Below, piece by piece: positions 1 through 9,500 of a stretch of DNA of 64,000 nucleotides; the first letter of the stretch is position 1; each line of letters starts with the position of its first letter. Source of the stretch: Thermoactinomycetaceae bacterium (GTDB taxonomy: Bacteria; Bacillota; Bacilli; Thermoactinomycetales; Thermoactinomycetaceae); assembly GCA_025449975.1 (NCBI GenBank), contig JANWIG010000006.1, forward strand, positions 39,367 through 103,366, given 5' to 3'. A model generated the notes under the pieces. That model searched no databases and was not told the origin of the DNA. It was given only the letters and a program-made list of their open reading frames with translations. A program made the translations under genes and the position numbers.

Positions 1-1
1 T

Positions 2-874
2 GGACCCAGACGGGTGAGCCCATTTTTTATCCCGATGATGATTGCAAATATGGCTTCCGGACAAGTATCGATTCATATTGGAGCAAAAGGACCCAATAGT
101 TCCTCCATCACCGCATGTGCGACAGGGACACATAGCATTGGTGATGCTTTCCGTATTCTTCAATATGGTGATGCCGATGTGATGTTAGCTGGAGGAGCAG
201 AAGCAACGATTTTACCGCTTGCCTTTGCTGGTTTTTCAACCATGGGGGCTCTTTCGAATCGAAATGAGGAGCCTGAGAAAGCGAGTCGCCCATTTGATCG
301 GGATCGCGACGGCTTTGTCATGGGAGAAGGGGCAGGTGTCTTGGTATTGGAAACATTGGATCATGCATTGCAGCGCGGAGCTACCATTTATGGGGAGATT
401 GCTGGATATGGGATGACCGCGGATGCCCACCATCTCACGAGTCCAGATCCAACCGGTATGGGTCCAGCGCGCAGCATGATCAATGCGATTCGAGATGCAG
501 GGCTTGAACCAACCGATATTGATTATATCAATGCGCATGGAACATCCACACCACTGAACGAGAAGTATGAAACGATTGCCATCAAAAGAGCGTTTGGCGA
601 CCATGCCTATCAGCTAGCGATTAGTTCCAATAAATCGATGATCGGACACTTGTTAGGTGCAGCGGGTGGAGTAGAAGCGATTGCGACGGTCTTGACATTG
701 AAAAATCAGATCATTCCACCGACTATCAACTACGAGAATCCGGATCCGGATTGTGATTTGGATTATGTACCAAATGAAGCACGACAGGCGCGCGTGCGTA
801 CTGCCATCTCTAACTCGCTTGGTTTTGGCGGTCACAACGCAACGATTCTGTTACGTGCTTATGAGGAAGTGTAA
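2..874 (+). CDS. fabF: 3-oxoacyl-ACP synthase II, 5'-truncated by the window edge
   Basis: Condensing enzyme of type II fatty acid synthesis: it joins malonyl-ACP to a growing acyl-ACP. The frame is open from base 2, so the true start lies outside the window. About 290 of the usual ~413 residues are present. The nucleophile Cys is visible in ACATGTHS, the two catalytic His in AHGTSTP and [10 protein letters not shown], and the C-terminal glycine-rich segment [10 protein letters not shown] closes the fold. rnc starts 6 bases after the stop, so the two are almost certainly one transcript, as in the fab-acpP-rnc clusters of Bacillota. Family assignment is secure; FabF rather than FabB rests on the Gram-positive context. 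Confidence 0.95.
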   Translation, partial: GPRRVSPFFIPMMIANMASGQVSIHIGAKGPNSSSITACATGTHSIGDAFRILQYGDADVMLAGGAEATILPLAFAGFSTMGALSNRNEEPEKASRPFDRDRDGFVMGEGAGVLVLETLDHALQRGATIYGEIAGYGMTADAHHLTSPDPTGMGPARSMINAIRDAGLEPTDIDYINAHGTSTPLNEKYETIAIKRAFGDHAYQLAISSNKSMIGHLLGAAGGVEAIATVLTLKNQIIPPTINYENPDPDCDLDYVPNEARQARVRTAISNSLGFGGHNATILLRAYEEV

Positions 875-880
875 TCGCAA

Positions 881-1591
881 GTGGTAAGACATAAACCGAA
901 CCTTCACCATTTGGAACAGTTGATCAATGTCACTTTTCGAAATCGGAAGCTGTTTCAGCAAGCGTTTACTCATACCTCTTACGCCCATGAACGGAAAAAC
1001 TATGGTACTGAGCAAGATAATGAACGATTAGAATTTTTAGGAGATGCGATTCTGGAGTTAGCTGTTTCTGAATACCTCTTTCATCGATACCCCCATATGA
1101 GCGAAGGGGAACTGACTCGAACCAGGGCCAGAGTAGTCTGTGAACCTTCCCTTGCCGCTTTCGCCAAGGAGTTAAACTTTGGACAATATGTGCGCTTGGG
1201 GAAAGGAGAAGAAATGACTGGCGGTCGGACACGCCCTTCGCTTTTAGCAGATGTATTCGAAGCTTTTATCGGTGCCCTTTTTCTAGACCAAGGGTTAGAT
1301 GTGGTACGTCGCTTCTTAAACACCGTAGTTTTTCCGAAAGTGAGTGGAGATTTCCTAACTCGCGTAATGGATGCGAAAAGTCAATTGCAAGAGCTGGTTC
1401 AGCAAGAGAGAATCGGACCTTTGGAATATCGGATTGTCGATGTTCAAGGTCCAGCCCATGATCGACACTTTGTGGCAGAAGTACATTTAGATAATAAACG
1501 TTTAGGAGTTGGCTCGGGGAGGTCTAAAAAAGAAGCAGAACAACAAGCAGCTTCCCAAGCATTGAAAAAATGGAAAGAAAAGAAAGTATAA
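881..1591 (+). CDS. rnc: Ribonuclease III
   Basis: Double-strand-specific endoribonuclease that processes rRNA precursors and structured mRNAs. The catalytic helix signature [20 protein letters not shown] lies near residues 48-67, with a second acidic cluster at [17 protein letters not shown] (about 121-137). A C-terminal double-stranded RNA binding domain (about 163-233) ends in a basic KKEAEQQAA helix. The 236-residue length is normal for the family. The GTG start follows fabF by 6 bases, with GAGGAAGTG near the fabF stop acting as ribosome binding site. In most Bacillota smc follows directly; here about 12 kb of other genes intervene. Confidence 0.96.
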   Translation: MVRHKPNLHHLEQLINVTFRNRKLFQQAFTHTSYAHERKNYGTEQDNERLEFLGDAILELAVSEYLFHRYPHMSEGELTRTRARVVCEPSLAAFAKELNFGQYVRLGKGEEMTGGRTRPSLLADVFEAFIGALFLDQGLDVVRRFLNTVVFPKVSGDFLTRVMDAKSQLQELVQQERIGPLEYRIVDVQGPAHDRHFVAEVHLDNKRLGVGSGRSKKEAEQQAASQALKKWKEKKV

Positions 1592-1622
1592 GAGCCACTG
1601 TTTGGTTAAAACAGTGGCTGTT
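1591..1622 (+). terminator. Intrinsic terminator after rnc
   Basis: Inverted repeat GCCACTGTTT / AAACAGTGGC separated by a short loop directly after the rnc stop. The following T run is weak, so termination may be partial. Confidence 0.65.
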
Positions 1623-1639
1623 ATACTGAATGAAAGATC

Positions 1640-1803
1640 CCTATTTTACAAAAACATACATGCGGGCAATGGCTATAAGGAGGCAGTGAACGCTGCTACT
1701 GCGATGAGGTAGATCCCATTTGGCTACCAGGTCGGCGAACATTTATGCCAAAGGTATCTGTCAACGCTTCGATCGCTTTCGGAGCTTGCGATACCTTTTT
1801 TTC
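1640..1803 (+). promoter_or_regulatory. Candidate structured leader ending in an intrinsic terminator, upstream of the EamA gene
   Basis: This ~160-base stretch has no reading frame but several nested complementary segments: CAGT/ACTG around 1687-1704 and GGTAG/CTACC around 1710-1732. It ends in the hairpin AAGGTATC (1751-1758) / GATACCTT (1790-1797), with an inner GCT-TTCGG-AGC stem and a seven-T run. The terminator ends about 160 bases before the transporter start, an arrangement typical of transcription-attenuating leaders. I could not match it to T-box, SAM, TPP, M-box, ZTP or guanidine consensus motifs. It may instead be a small RNA. Confidence 0.35.
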
Positions 1804-1961
1804 ATGTGAGCGAAATATCTGGATAGTCCTTTTTTTCAATCAATCGGATTTAAATTACTTATTTGAAAGGAAAATATATAAGTGTGCGTTTCAATCTGCT
1901 CTTCAAGAGATCCTATAGCTCTTTCCCAAGCGTTACCATGATGGTGAAAGGTGAATAAAAA

Positions 1962-2864
1962 ATGCCTTATGTAAAGATGGCCTGTGCGATGTTGATCCTC
2001 GGTAGCTATGTGGTCGCAGGAAAGCTGATCACTGCTAAATTTCCTGTTTTTTTAGCTTCGGAATTGCGGTTGTTGTTAGCAGTTTTGTTTCTCTATTTGC
2101 TGATGGTTATTCAAAAAAAGAGGTTTCCTCGCCTTAGTAAAAGAGATAATCTGATTGTTTTTACGCAATCTTTTTTTGGGACCTTTATCTTTAATGTCTG
2201 TTTTCTTTATGGACTCAAGTATACCAGTGGAATTGAGTCAGGAATCGTTTTTAGTACGACGGCTGCTTGGATAGGATTGATTTCGTTTTTTATTTTAAAG
2301 GAGAAGATAGGGAACTCCCAATTGTTAGGGATCTTTTGTGCGGTGTTGGGAGTGCTCGCGCTCAACGTTTTAGGGAGCTTAGAACAGCAGGATCATTCCT
2401 TTCATCTATTAGGAAACCTTCTGATTCTTTGTACGGTGATCGGTGAAGCGATCTTTGTTACTTTTGGGAAGCTCACTTCTAAACAGGTGAGCCCCTTAAC
2501 GATTACGTTTATGGTTAATCTTTATGGCTGTGCCTTGTTTTTGCCTTTTGCTCTATTTGAGCTTCCTTCTTTTTCATTTGCGGAAATCACCTTTGCTGAT
2601 TGGATGCTGATTGTTTATGCTGGGATTATCGTCGCTGTGTTTGCGTTTGTATTAATGACCCAAGCGGTGAAGGAAGCGCCAGCTAATCGGATTGCTCCAT
2701 TTACAGCGATCGTTCCTTTGAGTGCTGTTTTTTTCTCTTACTTTATCTTAAATGAACCGATTGTTTGGTATCATTACATTGGTCTACTCTTCGTTTTGCT
2801 GGGAATCTACTTTTCGACAAGGGCGAAATCTCCGAACATCTCGACGGCAGAAAAAAAAGAATAA
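1962..2864 (+). CDS. EamA/DMT-family membrane transporter
   Basis: Ten-helix drug/metabolite transporter superfamily protein of 300 residues, made of two EamA repeats of five membrane segments each (roughly residues 5-140 and 150-287). Almost the whole chain is hydrophobic apart from short basic loops such as QKKRFPRLSKRDN. Members export or import small metabolites such as amino acids, nucleobases and sugars; no substrate can be read from the sequence. The ATG start is in AAAAAATGCCTTATG; the upstream AAAGGTGAATAAA supplies a ribosome binding site. The gene stands alone between a structured leader and an AT-rich spacer and is the first gene of the block that separates rnc from smc. Confidence 0.88.
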   Translation: MPYVKMACAMLILGSYVVAGKLITAKFPVFLASELRLLLAVLFLYLLMVIQKKRFPRLSKRDNLIVFTQSFFGTFIFNVCFLYGLKYTSGIESGIVFSTTAAWIGLISFFILKEKIGNSQLLGIFCAVLGVLALNVLGSLEQQDHSFHLLGNLLILCTVIGEAIFVTFGKLTSKQVSPLTITFMVNLYGCALFLPFALFELPSFSFAEITFADWMLIVYAGIIVAVFAFVLMTQAVKEAPANRIAPFTAIVPLSAVFFSYFILNEPIVWYHYIGLLFVLLGIYFSTRAKSPNISTAEKKE

Positions 2865-3176
2865 AGAAAAGGATGAAATTTCCATCAGGCTTTGTCTCTA
2901 CGACCAGTCTAGGAGGGCAATGGCGCATTCTTTGGCGAGGATCCGACTGGATCGTAGAGGCATTCATTATAAATTGAGTGATCCTATAAAGTTTTTATAA
3001 TTTGTCACAAATGAAAGAAGTATTGAAGTTTATGCCAAGTCATATATAATATAATAAATTAGTAGTAAAATACATACTTTGTGAATTTACAAGAATGATG
3101 TTTGGCTTTTCACATAATAGATGAATCAATCCATTTGATTCGAGGCATAAACGAATAAAAAAAGGAGAAAAAAGTA
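2865..3176 (+). other. Intergenic spacer with a repeated 12-mer upstream of the next gene
   Basis: No convincing gene. It becomes very AT-rich after 2990. CAAGTCATATAT at 3036-3047 recurs exactly at 3774-3785, and the two copies sit 141 and 151 bases before the starts of the next two genes. Each is followed by promoter-like AT runs. A ribosome binding site AAAGGAGAAA precedes the GTG at 3177. Confidence 0.4.
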
Positions 3177-3710
3177 GTGGAAAATCAATTATATCTAAGG
3201 TTATCAAATCTATTTCAAGAAATCTTTCAAAATAATGAGGTTGCAGCTTGGGCCTTTGACTGTATGGAGGATACGACCAAAAAACTAGGTATCACTTCAG
3301 AAGATGATCCGCGACTCGTTATCTCCTATCGTCGAAACCAAAAAAGACTTCATTTTACCTTCTGTAAATGGCTATTACTCGGTTTTTACTGTATGAAAGA
3401 CGGTCAGCAGATGGTACGTATTCCATTACTTAAAAAAGAAATTGAACGCATTCCAGAGAAGACAAACTACGAAATTTTATCCGAATCCAAAGAACAACCT
3501 GCGATTGTCGGCTGTGCATTCTCATTGGAAACGACCGAATCCGTTGGTGATGAGATTCTACAAATATATGATCAAACCTTACAAGCAATCCATCAGATGT
3601 CTACCAAATATACCAAATCACCTTACCGCAAATTTCATGATCCCGCATTAGCAAAAGTGATTTTTGATAAAAAGTTTCGAGAGTCATTGTTTACGACCAG
3701 CGTAAACTAA
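3177..3710 (+). CDS. Unrecognised 177-residue protein
   Basis: Soluble-looking protein with no signal peptide or membrane segment; I do not recognise the family. It is a mixed alpha/beta sequence with a basic stretch ISYRRNQKRLHF (about 50-61), a hydrophobic segment FCKWLLLGFYCMKDG (about 62-76), and a helical C-terminus ending in KFRESLFTTSVN. The GTG start is fixed by AAAGGAGAAA seven bases upstream. It lies 200 bases before the pseudokinase gene, and the same 12-mer CAAGTCATATAT occurs upstream of both, so co-regulation is plausible. The coding assignment rests on the intact frame, the good ribosome binding site and plausible composition. Confidence 0.7.
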   Translation: MENQLYLRLSNLFQEIFQNNEVAAWAFDCMEDTTKKLGITSEDDPRLVISYRRNQKRLHFTFCKWLLLGFYCMKDGQQMVRIPLLKKEIERIPEKTNYEILSESKEQPAIVGCAFSLETTESVGDEILQIYDQTLQAIHQMSTKYTKSPYRKFHDPALAKVIFDKKFRESLFTTSVN

Positions 3711-3924
3711 GAAATGTTCTCGTATTTTTCCATTATAGTGAAAATCAGTGTTAAAAATTTGTGACTCTCGGTGCAAGTCATATATGACTCTAGATACAAA
3801 TATTGAAATTATAATTGTTAATTTGGTCTAATTTTATTTTGCCAACAGCAAATTTATATGATATTCTCAAATTAGTATAGAGTATTTGTTAACTCAATCG
3901 TGATTTTGGATGGAGGCGAGAACG
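3711..3924 (+). promoter_or_regulatory. AT-rich upstream region of the pseudokinase gene with shared 12-mer
   Basis: Contains the second copy of CAAGTCATATAT (3774-3785), here extended to the palindrome TCATATATGA, followed by AT-rich promoter-like sequence. GGAGGCG at 3913-3919 is the likely ribosome binding site and favours GTG 3925 as the start of the next gene. Confidence 0.4.
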
Positions 3925-5481
3925 GTGCCAGTTTTTCGTGAGGGTGAACGCTATCAAAATAGCTACCTAATTGAAAAAGTGATTCCTTTTTTCGATGGGG
4001 AATTAGCTATTGCACGGTATAATTCGAAACGATATTATCTTCAATCCGCACTTATGTTAAAGCCAGTTCCCTCACATGCAATCCAACAATACTTATCACT
4101 TGATCATCCATTAGTGATTCCGTATATCGATGTTTTTACTGAAGATGAGTACTTGGTTTTTGTTCGTGATTATCAACCGATTCGTCCGTTGCCTCGAGTG
4201 ATTCAAGATCAAGGGGTCACTGAGGAACAGTTTATTCGGTGGGCTAAACAGCTAGTAGACTTAGAAGATCATCTACGCGACCGTCATGTACCGATGTACA
4301 TTCAAAAAGACCCGCGAAATATTGGAGTCACTAATGATGGGAATTTGCAAGTGATATTTTGTGGATTAAGACAAATTACTTCATATGAGACAACGGTCGA
4401 CTGGGGGATGTTTTTTGTTAGTCTGTTATGCGGTTATCTTCCAGAGGGAAATTTGCAACAAACGATTAGTCAATTAGAAGTATCCAAACCTTTGGTTCAC
4501 GTGATTGAAAAGAGTTTAAATAGTTATCAGACGAATCGTATTCGTAGCATTCTCGACCGTTATGAAAGTGGAATCAGAGAGGAGACAAACAATCGTTTGT
4601 CATCTGATTTCCAAACGTCTTCGCTTTTGGATCTGTTTATACAACAGCAAAAAGAACCAATCTCCCGAAATAGGATTGGAGAACGCGAGTTTGATATGCT
4701 GAAAGTAGATTTTAACTTCGGCATAAGAGGGAGGGAGCGAGAGCGGAATATGGCAAATTTATCATCACTCGAAGATGTGCGGAAACGGTATGCAAGACTG
4801 GAACAGGAGAGCTTGGGGAACTATCGTAATCAGTTGCTAGCCCAGGAGAGAGACTTGCTCACAAACTATAAGCAAGAATTACAAAGACGACAACAGGAAT
4901 TGCTAGAAAAGCAAAGATTGGAATTGGAGCGTCAAGAAAGGGAGCAACTTCGTAAACTGAAAGAAGAATATGAGCGTAAGCAGAGAGAACAGCTGATGCA
5001 ATCGCTCATTAAGCAAGAACAATTGGCTTGGGAACAGCGACTCAGTGCTTTAATTGAACAGGAAAAACAAGCTTTTGAGAAACGCCGTCAAGAGATGATC
5101 GAACGATTAAATAAACGATACGAAGAGAAAGAAAAAGAATTACTAGAGAAACAAAAGAAAGAATATCAACTTCGGAGAAAAGAACGAATCATTGAGCAAA
5201 ACAAAGAACTCGATTATCTCTTCGAAGATCTCCAAGATGAAGCACTCTCTCTCGATCTTGAACAGTTTGGGACAGGTTTACCGGAAGTAGAACAGGAGCC
5301 GATGTTAAATATCAATACAAGATCAGTAAGAATCGATTCCTCAGATCAATCCCTCTTTGAACAACCATTGGAACAGGCAGCAGAACAGCCAGCAGCGCAA
5401 CCATCCCCAGAACCTGAACCTGAGAAGAAAAAAGAGAAAAAGAAGAAAAAATCCAAATTTAGAGAGATGTGGAGTTTCTAA
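3925..5481 (+). CDS. Kinase-fold pseudokinase with long charged coiled coil
   Basis: 518 residues from GTG 3925, which has GGAGG at the right spacing; an in-frame ATG at 3910 would add five residues but has no ribosome binding site. The N-terminal ~250 residues follow a Ser/Thr-kinase-like order: a strand-rich N-lobe, a hinge-like VFVRDYQPI, then YIQKDPRNIGVTNDGN and VIFCGL where a kinase has HRDLKPxN and DFG. The catalytic Asp and the DFG Asp are both missing and no clear ATP-anchoring Lys is present, so it should be inactive. Residues ~270-430 are a Glu/Arg/Lys/Gln coiled coil. The tail is Pro/Glu-rich, then Lys-rich, ending KSKFREMWSF. No membrane helix is seen, unlike EssB of type VII secretion. 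A scaffold role near the J-like/Sel1 proteins is my inference. Confidence 0.65.
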   Translation: MPVFREGERYQNSYLIEKVIPFFDGELAIARYNSKRYYLQSALMLKPVPSHAIQQYLSLDHPLVIPYIDVFTEDEYLVFVRDYQPIRPLPRVIQDQGVTEEQFIRWAKQLVDLEDHLRDRHVPMYIQKDPRNIGVTNDGNLQVIFCGLRQITSYETTVDWGMFFVSLLCGYLPEGNLQQTISQLEVSKPLVHVIEKSLNSYQTNRIRSILDRYESGIREETNNRLSSDFQTSSLLDLFIQQQKEPISRNRIGEREFDMLKVDFNFGIRGRERERNMANLSSLEDVRKRYARLEQESLGNYRNQLLAQERDLLTNYKQELQRRQQELLEKQRLELERQEREQLRKLKEEYERKQREQLMQSLIKQEQLAWEQRLSALIEQEKQAFEKRRQEMIERLNKRYEEKEKELLEKQKKEYQLRRKERIIEQNKELDYLFEDLQDEALSLDLEQFGTGLPEVEQEPMLNINTRSVRIDSSDQSLFEQPLEQAAEQPAAQPSPEPEPEKKKEKKKKKSKFREMWSF

Positions 5482-6005
5482 AAAACTCAAGAAAAAATTA
5501 ACAAAGGTATAGGAATTTTGTTAAAATTTTATAATGAAAGCGTAATCATTTTATGATTTCCGATCCCGAAAAAGTCGATCAAGAACCGTTGGAACCTTAG
5601 TGACAAGCTAGATTTGGCTTTGTACTTTCGAATACGGAAGGCGACGATGGAACGGGGTTCATCAGAGTGATGATCTCTCTGATGAATAAATAAGGGAACA
5701 TAAAGAAAAAGATGAGGGGGAATTGGCTCCCTCATCTTTTTCTTTACATCGAAACGCACTTATGTTTCGAATTTCGAAATTTCCTGTGTGTTTTGAGCTG
5801 CTTTTGTTATATTAATAGAAGCGAAACGGCAATTCTCTATATGTAGTATTGGAGAAACCTTGGAAGAGAAAGGGTTTAAACGAACTACAATGGAAATAAC
5901 AGAGCGGGCTCCCTTCATCCTCTTCTCGCTCCATCATTTCCCCAGTGAGTGCCTTCGATTCGGTAAGTTGAAGATAAGAAGTTTTAAAATAGAAGGAGGC
6001 TCTCT
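5482..6005 (+). other. Gene-free interval with foldable RNA candidate and strong terminator
   Basis: No supported gene. Bases 5530-5700 contain several local stems: ACAAGC/GCTTTGT near 5607-5625 and CATCAGAG/CTCTGATG near 5660-5685. They are followed by a very strong terminator (5702-5746). From 5747 to 5990 the sequence is AT-rich with no recognisable element until AGAAGGAGG before csaA. An independent small RNA ending at the terminator is possible but not shown. Confidence 0.35.
5702..5746 (+). terminator. Strong bidirectional intrinsic terminator
   Basis: Perfect 17-base stem, AAAGAAAAAGATGAGGG (5702-5718) with CCCTCATCTTTTTCTTT (5729-5745), around a ten-base loop. The A-rich and T-rich flanks let it work on either strand. 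Confidence 0.85.
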
Positions 6006-6338
6006 ATGATTTCATATGAGGATTTTGCAAAGGTAGAGATGAGAGTAGGACAAATTGTGAGAGCAGAAATGTTTCCAAAAGCGAGAAAACCAGCATATAA
6101 ATTGTGGATTGATTTTGGTGAGGAAATCGGTATCAAAAAATCAAGTGCACAGATCACGGATCGATATGAAATAGAGAAATTAAAAGGTAAAAAAGTAATT
6201 GCTGTGACCAACTTCCCAGCAAAGCAAATTGCCGACTTTATGTCTGAAGTATTGGTATTGGGAGTGGAAACGGAAGATGGGGCAGTATCTTTACTTGGAA
6301 TCGATCATGACGTGCCTTTAGGTAGACGCGTCTTTTAA
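6006..6338 (+). CDS. csaA: CsaA-type tRNA-binding-domain protein
   Basis: 110-residue stand-alone tRNA-binding (OB-fold) domain protein of the CsaA type, described in Bacillus as an export-related chaperone and homodimer. The family pattern is clear from YEDFAKVEMRVGQIVRAEMF at the N-terminus, the central AYKLWIDFGEEIGIKKSSAQIT, and VIAVTNFPAKQIADFMSEVLVLG toward the C-terminus. AGAAGGAGG lies eight bases before the ATG. It is a single-gene unit between the pseudokinase and the large Sel1 protein. Whether it belongs functionally to that block is unknown, but a chaperone-like gene next to J-domain-like proteins is suggestive. Confidence 0.9.
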   Translation: MISYEDFAKVEMRVGQIVRAEMFPKARKPAYKLWIDFGEEIGIKKSSAQITDRYEIEKLKGKKVIAVTNFPAKQIADFMSEVLVLGVETEDGAVSLLGIDHDVPLGRRVF

Positions 6339-6564
6339 AGAGATTTGAACAATATGTCATCACTTGGTTGGAAAAGAACCTACCCAAGGGTGAGTAACGA
6401 TTTGTTATAATTTAGTATCATATAACTTTGCTATTCACCTTACATATTTGTTGGTTAGTTTTTCGTTGAAGAAGTGAACATATCTATTAGGGAGTTTTTA
6501 TGAACTGCGAAATACATTTTTATGATAAAGGATAGATCTAATTGGCACAGCGGGAGGGGATACG

Positions 6565-9500
6565 ATGCAAAATTACTATGAACTGCTACAAGTTGGACCG
6601 GACGCGACGCTGGATGAGATTCGCGAGAAGTGGGAGCAAGAATGGGAAAAATGGACAGAAAAACAAGAGATCGAGGAATGTAAGCAGGAAGCGGAGGAAA
6701 TGTTGGCACAACTGCAAATCATTAAAGAGAAGTTACTTGATTCCGCTGAAAATGAAGAAACCGATTTGACGGTAACAGATCAGGAAGAAGGTGAAGAGCA
6801 CGAAAAAATAGAGGAAGCGGAAGAAGAAGAAAAGGAAGAGACGGTAGTAGAGAAGGGAATGGTGATCGAACAGCAACCACCCACAATGATGGAAGCAGAA
6901 GAAGAGGAACTCACTACAGAAGAAGAACCCACAACGCCTCAAGAGATGAGAGAGCTGGGACTAAAATTGCTTCATGGCGATGGATTAAAGCAAGATCTTT
7001 ATGCTGCAGAGAAATGGCTTAGAAAAGCGATTGAAGCAGGTGATGTGATTGCTATGCGCGAGCTCGGATGGGAGCTGCTGAAAGGAAACCATCTCGAACG
7101 CGATGTCGTGGAAGGTGAAAAATGGCTTCGCGAAGCTGCTCAAGCCGGTGATCCCGTCGCGATGGGAAGATTGGGACGTGAATTGTTGGAGATCGACTTT
7201 GCATATCGAGAAGTGGATCAAGAGAAAAGATGGGTGAGAAAGGCCAAAGAAAAAGCTTATAAATACGCTGTTGTTGAAGTGAGTTCTTTGCTTTTAGAAG
7301 GGGATTTGGTTTGGAAAAATGTGGTCGAGGGAGAGCGCTGGCTTCGTGAAGCTGCAGCCAAAGGTGATCAGCATGCGATGATCGAACTAGGGACCCTTTT
7401 AATCGAGGGAAACTTAATTGGGCGCGATGTGGAAGAAGGAAAGAAATGGCTACAGAAGGCTGCCGATGAAGGAGATAAATATGCGCGATGGAAACTCATC
7501 GACTACTTGATCGAAGGAAAACGATTAAAAAAAGATATGGTTGTGGGAGAGAAGTGGCTACGGACCTGGGCTGAAGATGGCGATGAAGTGATGATGAGAG
7601 AGCTGGCTTTACGCTTGCTTCATGGGGAAGAGTTGGAGGCAAATCGCGAAGAAGGCGAACAATGGCTCCGCAAAGCGGCAGAACAAGGGGATTCGATTGC
7701 ATTACGTGAGCTTGGTTTGCAGCTAATAAAAGGTGATTTGCTCGATCAGAATCCGGAAGAAGGAGAGAAATACTTGCGTTTAGCAGCCAAAACGGGCGAA
7801 ACCGTAGCGATGCGGGAATTGGGTTTGCTGTTGCTGGATGGTACGTTGCTGTCCGGAGACATCAAAGAAGGCAAAAAATGGCTGGAAACCGCAAGTAAAG
7901 CTGGTGATGCCGAAGCGATGCGGGAGCTAGGTCTCCATCTCTTGGAAGGATATTCGATGGATCGGGATCTGGGATCGGGCGAACGTTGGCTCCGTGAAGC
8001 AGCGCTCACGGGGAATGTAGCCGCGATGAGAAGCTTGGGAATGTATTTATTGCTGGGGGATCTAATTGATCAAGATATCTGGGCTGGTGAAAAGTGGTTG
8101 CGGAGAGCGGCAGGAGCTGGCGATGCTACAGCAATGCGCGAATTAGGTCACTTTTTGCTTGATGGCTGTTTGATCGGTCGCAATGTGAATGAAGGAGTCA
8201 AGTGGATCAGGGAAGCGGCAGAAGCTGGCGATACCAGAGCGATGGGTGAATTAGGTTGTTATTTGTTAGAAGGAAAGCTGGTTGATAAAAGCGTCGATGA
8301 GGGCATGCGATGGCTGCGTGATGCGGCGAAAGCAGGTGATCTCCATGCGATGAAGGAGCTGGGTTGGCAGCTTTTGGCTGGCAATCACGTTGAACGAAAT
8401 GTAAAAGAAGGAGAAAACTGGTTGCGCACTGCCGCAGAGCGAGGAGAAAGGGAAGCGATTCGCCGACTGGGAATCTGCTTGTTGCAAGGGATCGGTGTCA
8501 AGCAGAATCTAGAAGAGGGAGAAAAATGGCTTCATGAGGCGGCCGAAGATGGGGATTTGACTGCGATGCGGGAGCTGGGAGAGTACTTAATTCGCGGTAA
8601 AGATCCCAAAGAGGGGGAACGCTGGCTCCGTGAAGCGGTCAGTCGCGGAGAAGTGATTGCGATGCGGGAGTTGGGGCAACAGCTTCTCGACGGAAGTAAA
8701 ATCGAGGGAAATGTCGTCGAAGGTGAAAAATGGCTCCGCGAAGCAGCTGAAGCGGGCGAAAAGGGAGCGATGCGGATTTTAGGCAATCGTTTGATCCAAG
8801 GTGAAGGCGTTTTACAAGATGTTTGGGAAGGTGAAAAGTGGCTTCGAATGGCGGCAGAGGAGCGGAATGTCGAAGCGATGAGACTGCTAGGACTTTACTT
8901 GCTTAAAGGGGATCTCCTTGAGCAAGATGTCAGAGAAGGCGAAAAATGGTTGCGCAAAGCGGCTGGATCGGGTGAAGCGATTGCGATGCGTGAGCTTGGA
9001 CGTCAGTTATTGAAAGGAACTCTGCTGGGACACAACATTGAAGAAGGTGGCAAATGGTTGCGTGAGGCAGCCGAAGCAGGGGATGTGGAGGCGATGAAAG
9101 AGTTAAGCTGGCAGCTGCTCGAGGGAGATCTTATTGGACGAAATATCAAAGAAGGTGAAAAATGGCTTCGCGAAGCAGCCGAAGCTGGAGATGCCGTAGC
9201 AATGAAAGAATTGAGCTGCAAACTGTTGGAAGGGAATTTGTTGCCTCGAGATGTGGAAGACGGTGAAAAGTGGCTCCGTGAAGCGGCGAAGAAAAAAGAG
9301 CCCGAAGCGCTAAGGATCCTCAGTTTTTGTTTGCTCGATGGTGAAGGTCTCGGGCAAGATCTAGAAGAGGGCAAATATTGGCTCCGCCAAGCGGCCGAAG
9401 CGGGCGATCTGATTGCGATGCGTGAGCTGGGCTGTGGCTTACTGAGCGGAGAAGAAATGGAACAGAATGTGAAAGAAGGAGAATACTGGCTCCGTAAAGC

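Noticed and set aside
2743..3000. Three overlapping short frames (74, 82 and 70 residues) at the end of the EamA gene
   Set aside because: They overlap the transporter or its AT-rich tail, lack ribosome binding sites and have unnatural composition.
5530..5746. Possible T-box leader (ATGGAACGGGG resembles the GTGGAACCGCG box)
   Set aside because: The box does not match in its conserved bases, no aminoacyl-tRNA synthetase or amino acid gene follows, and no specifier stem is visible.
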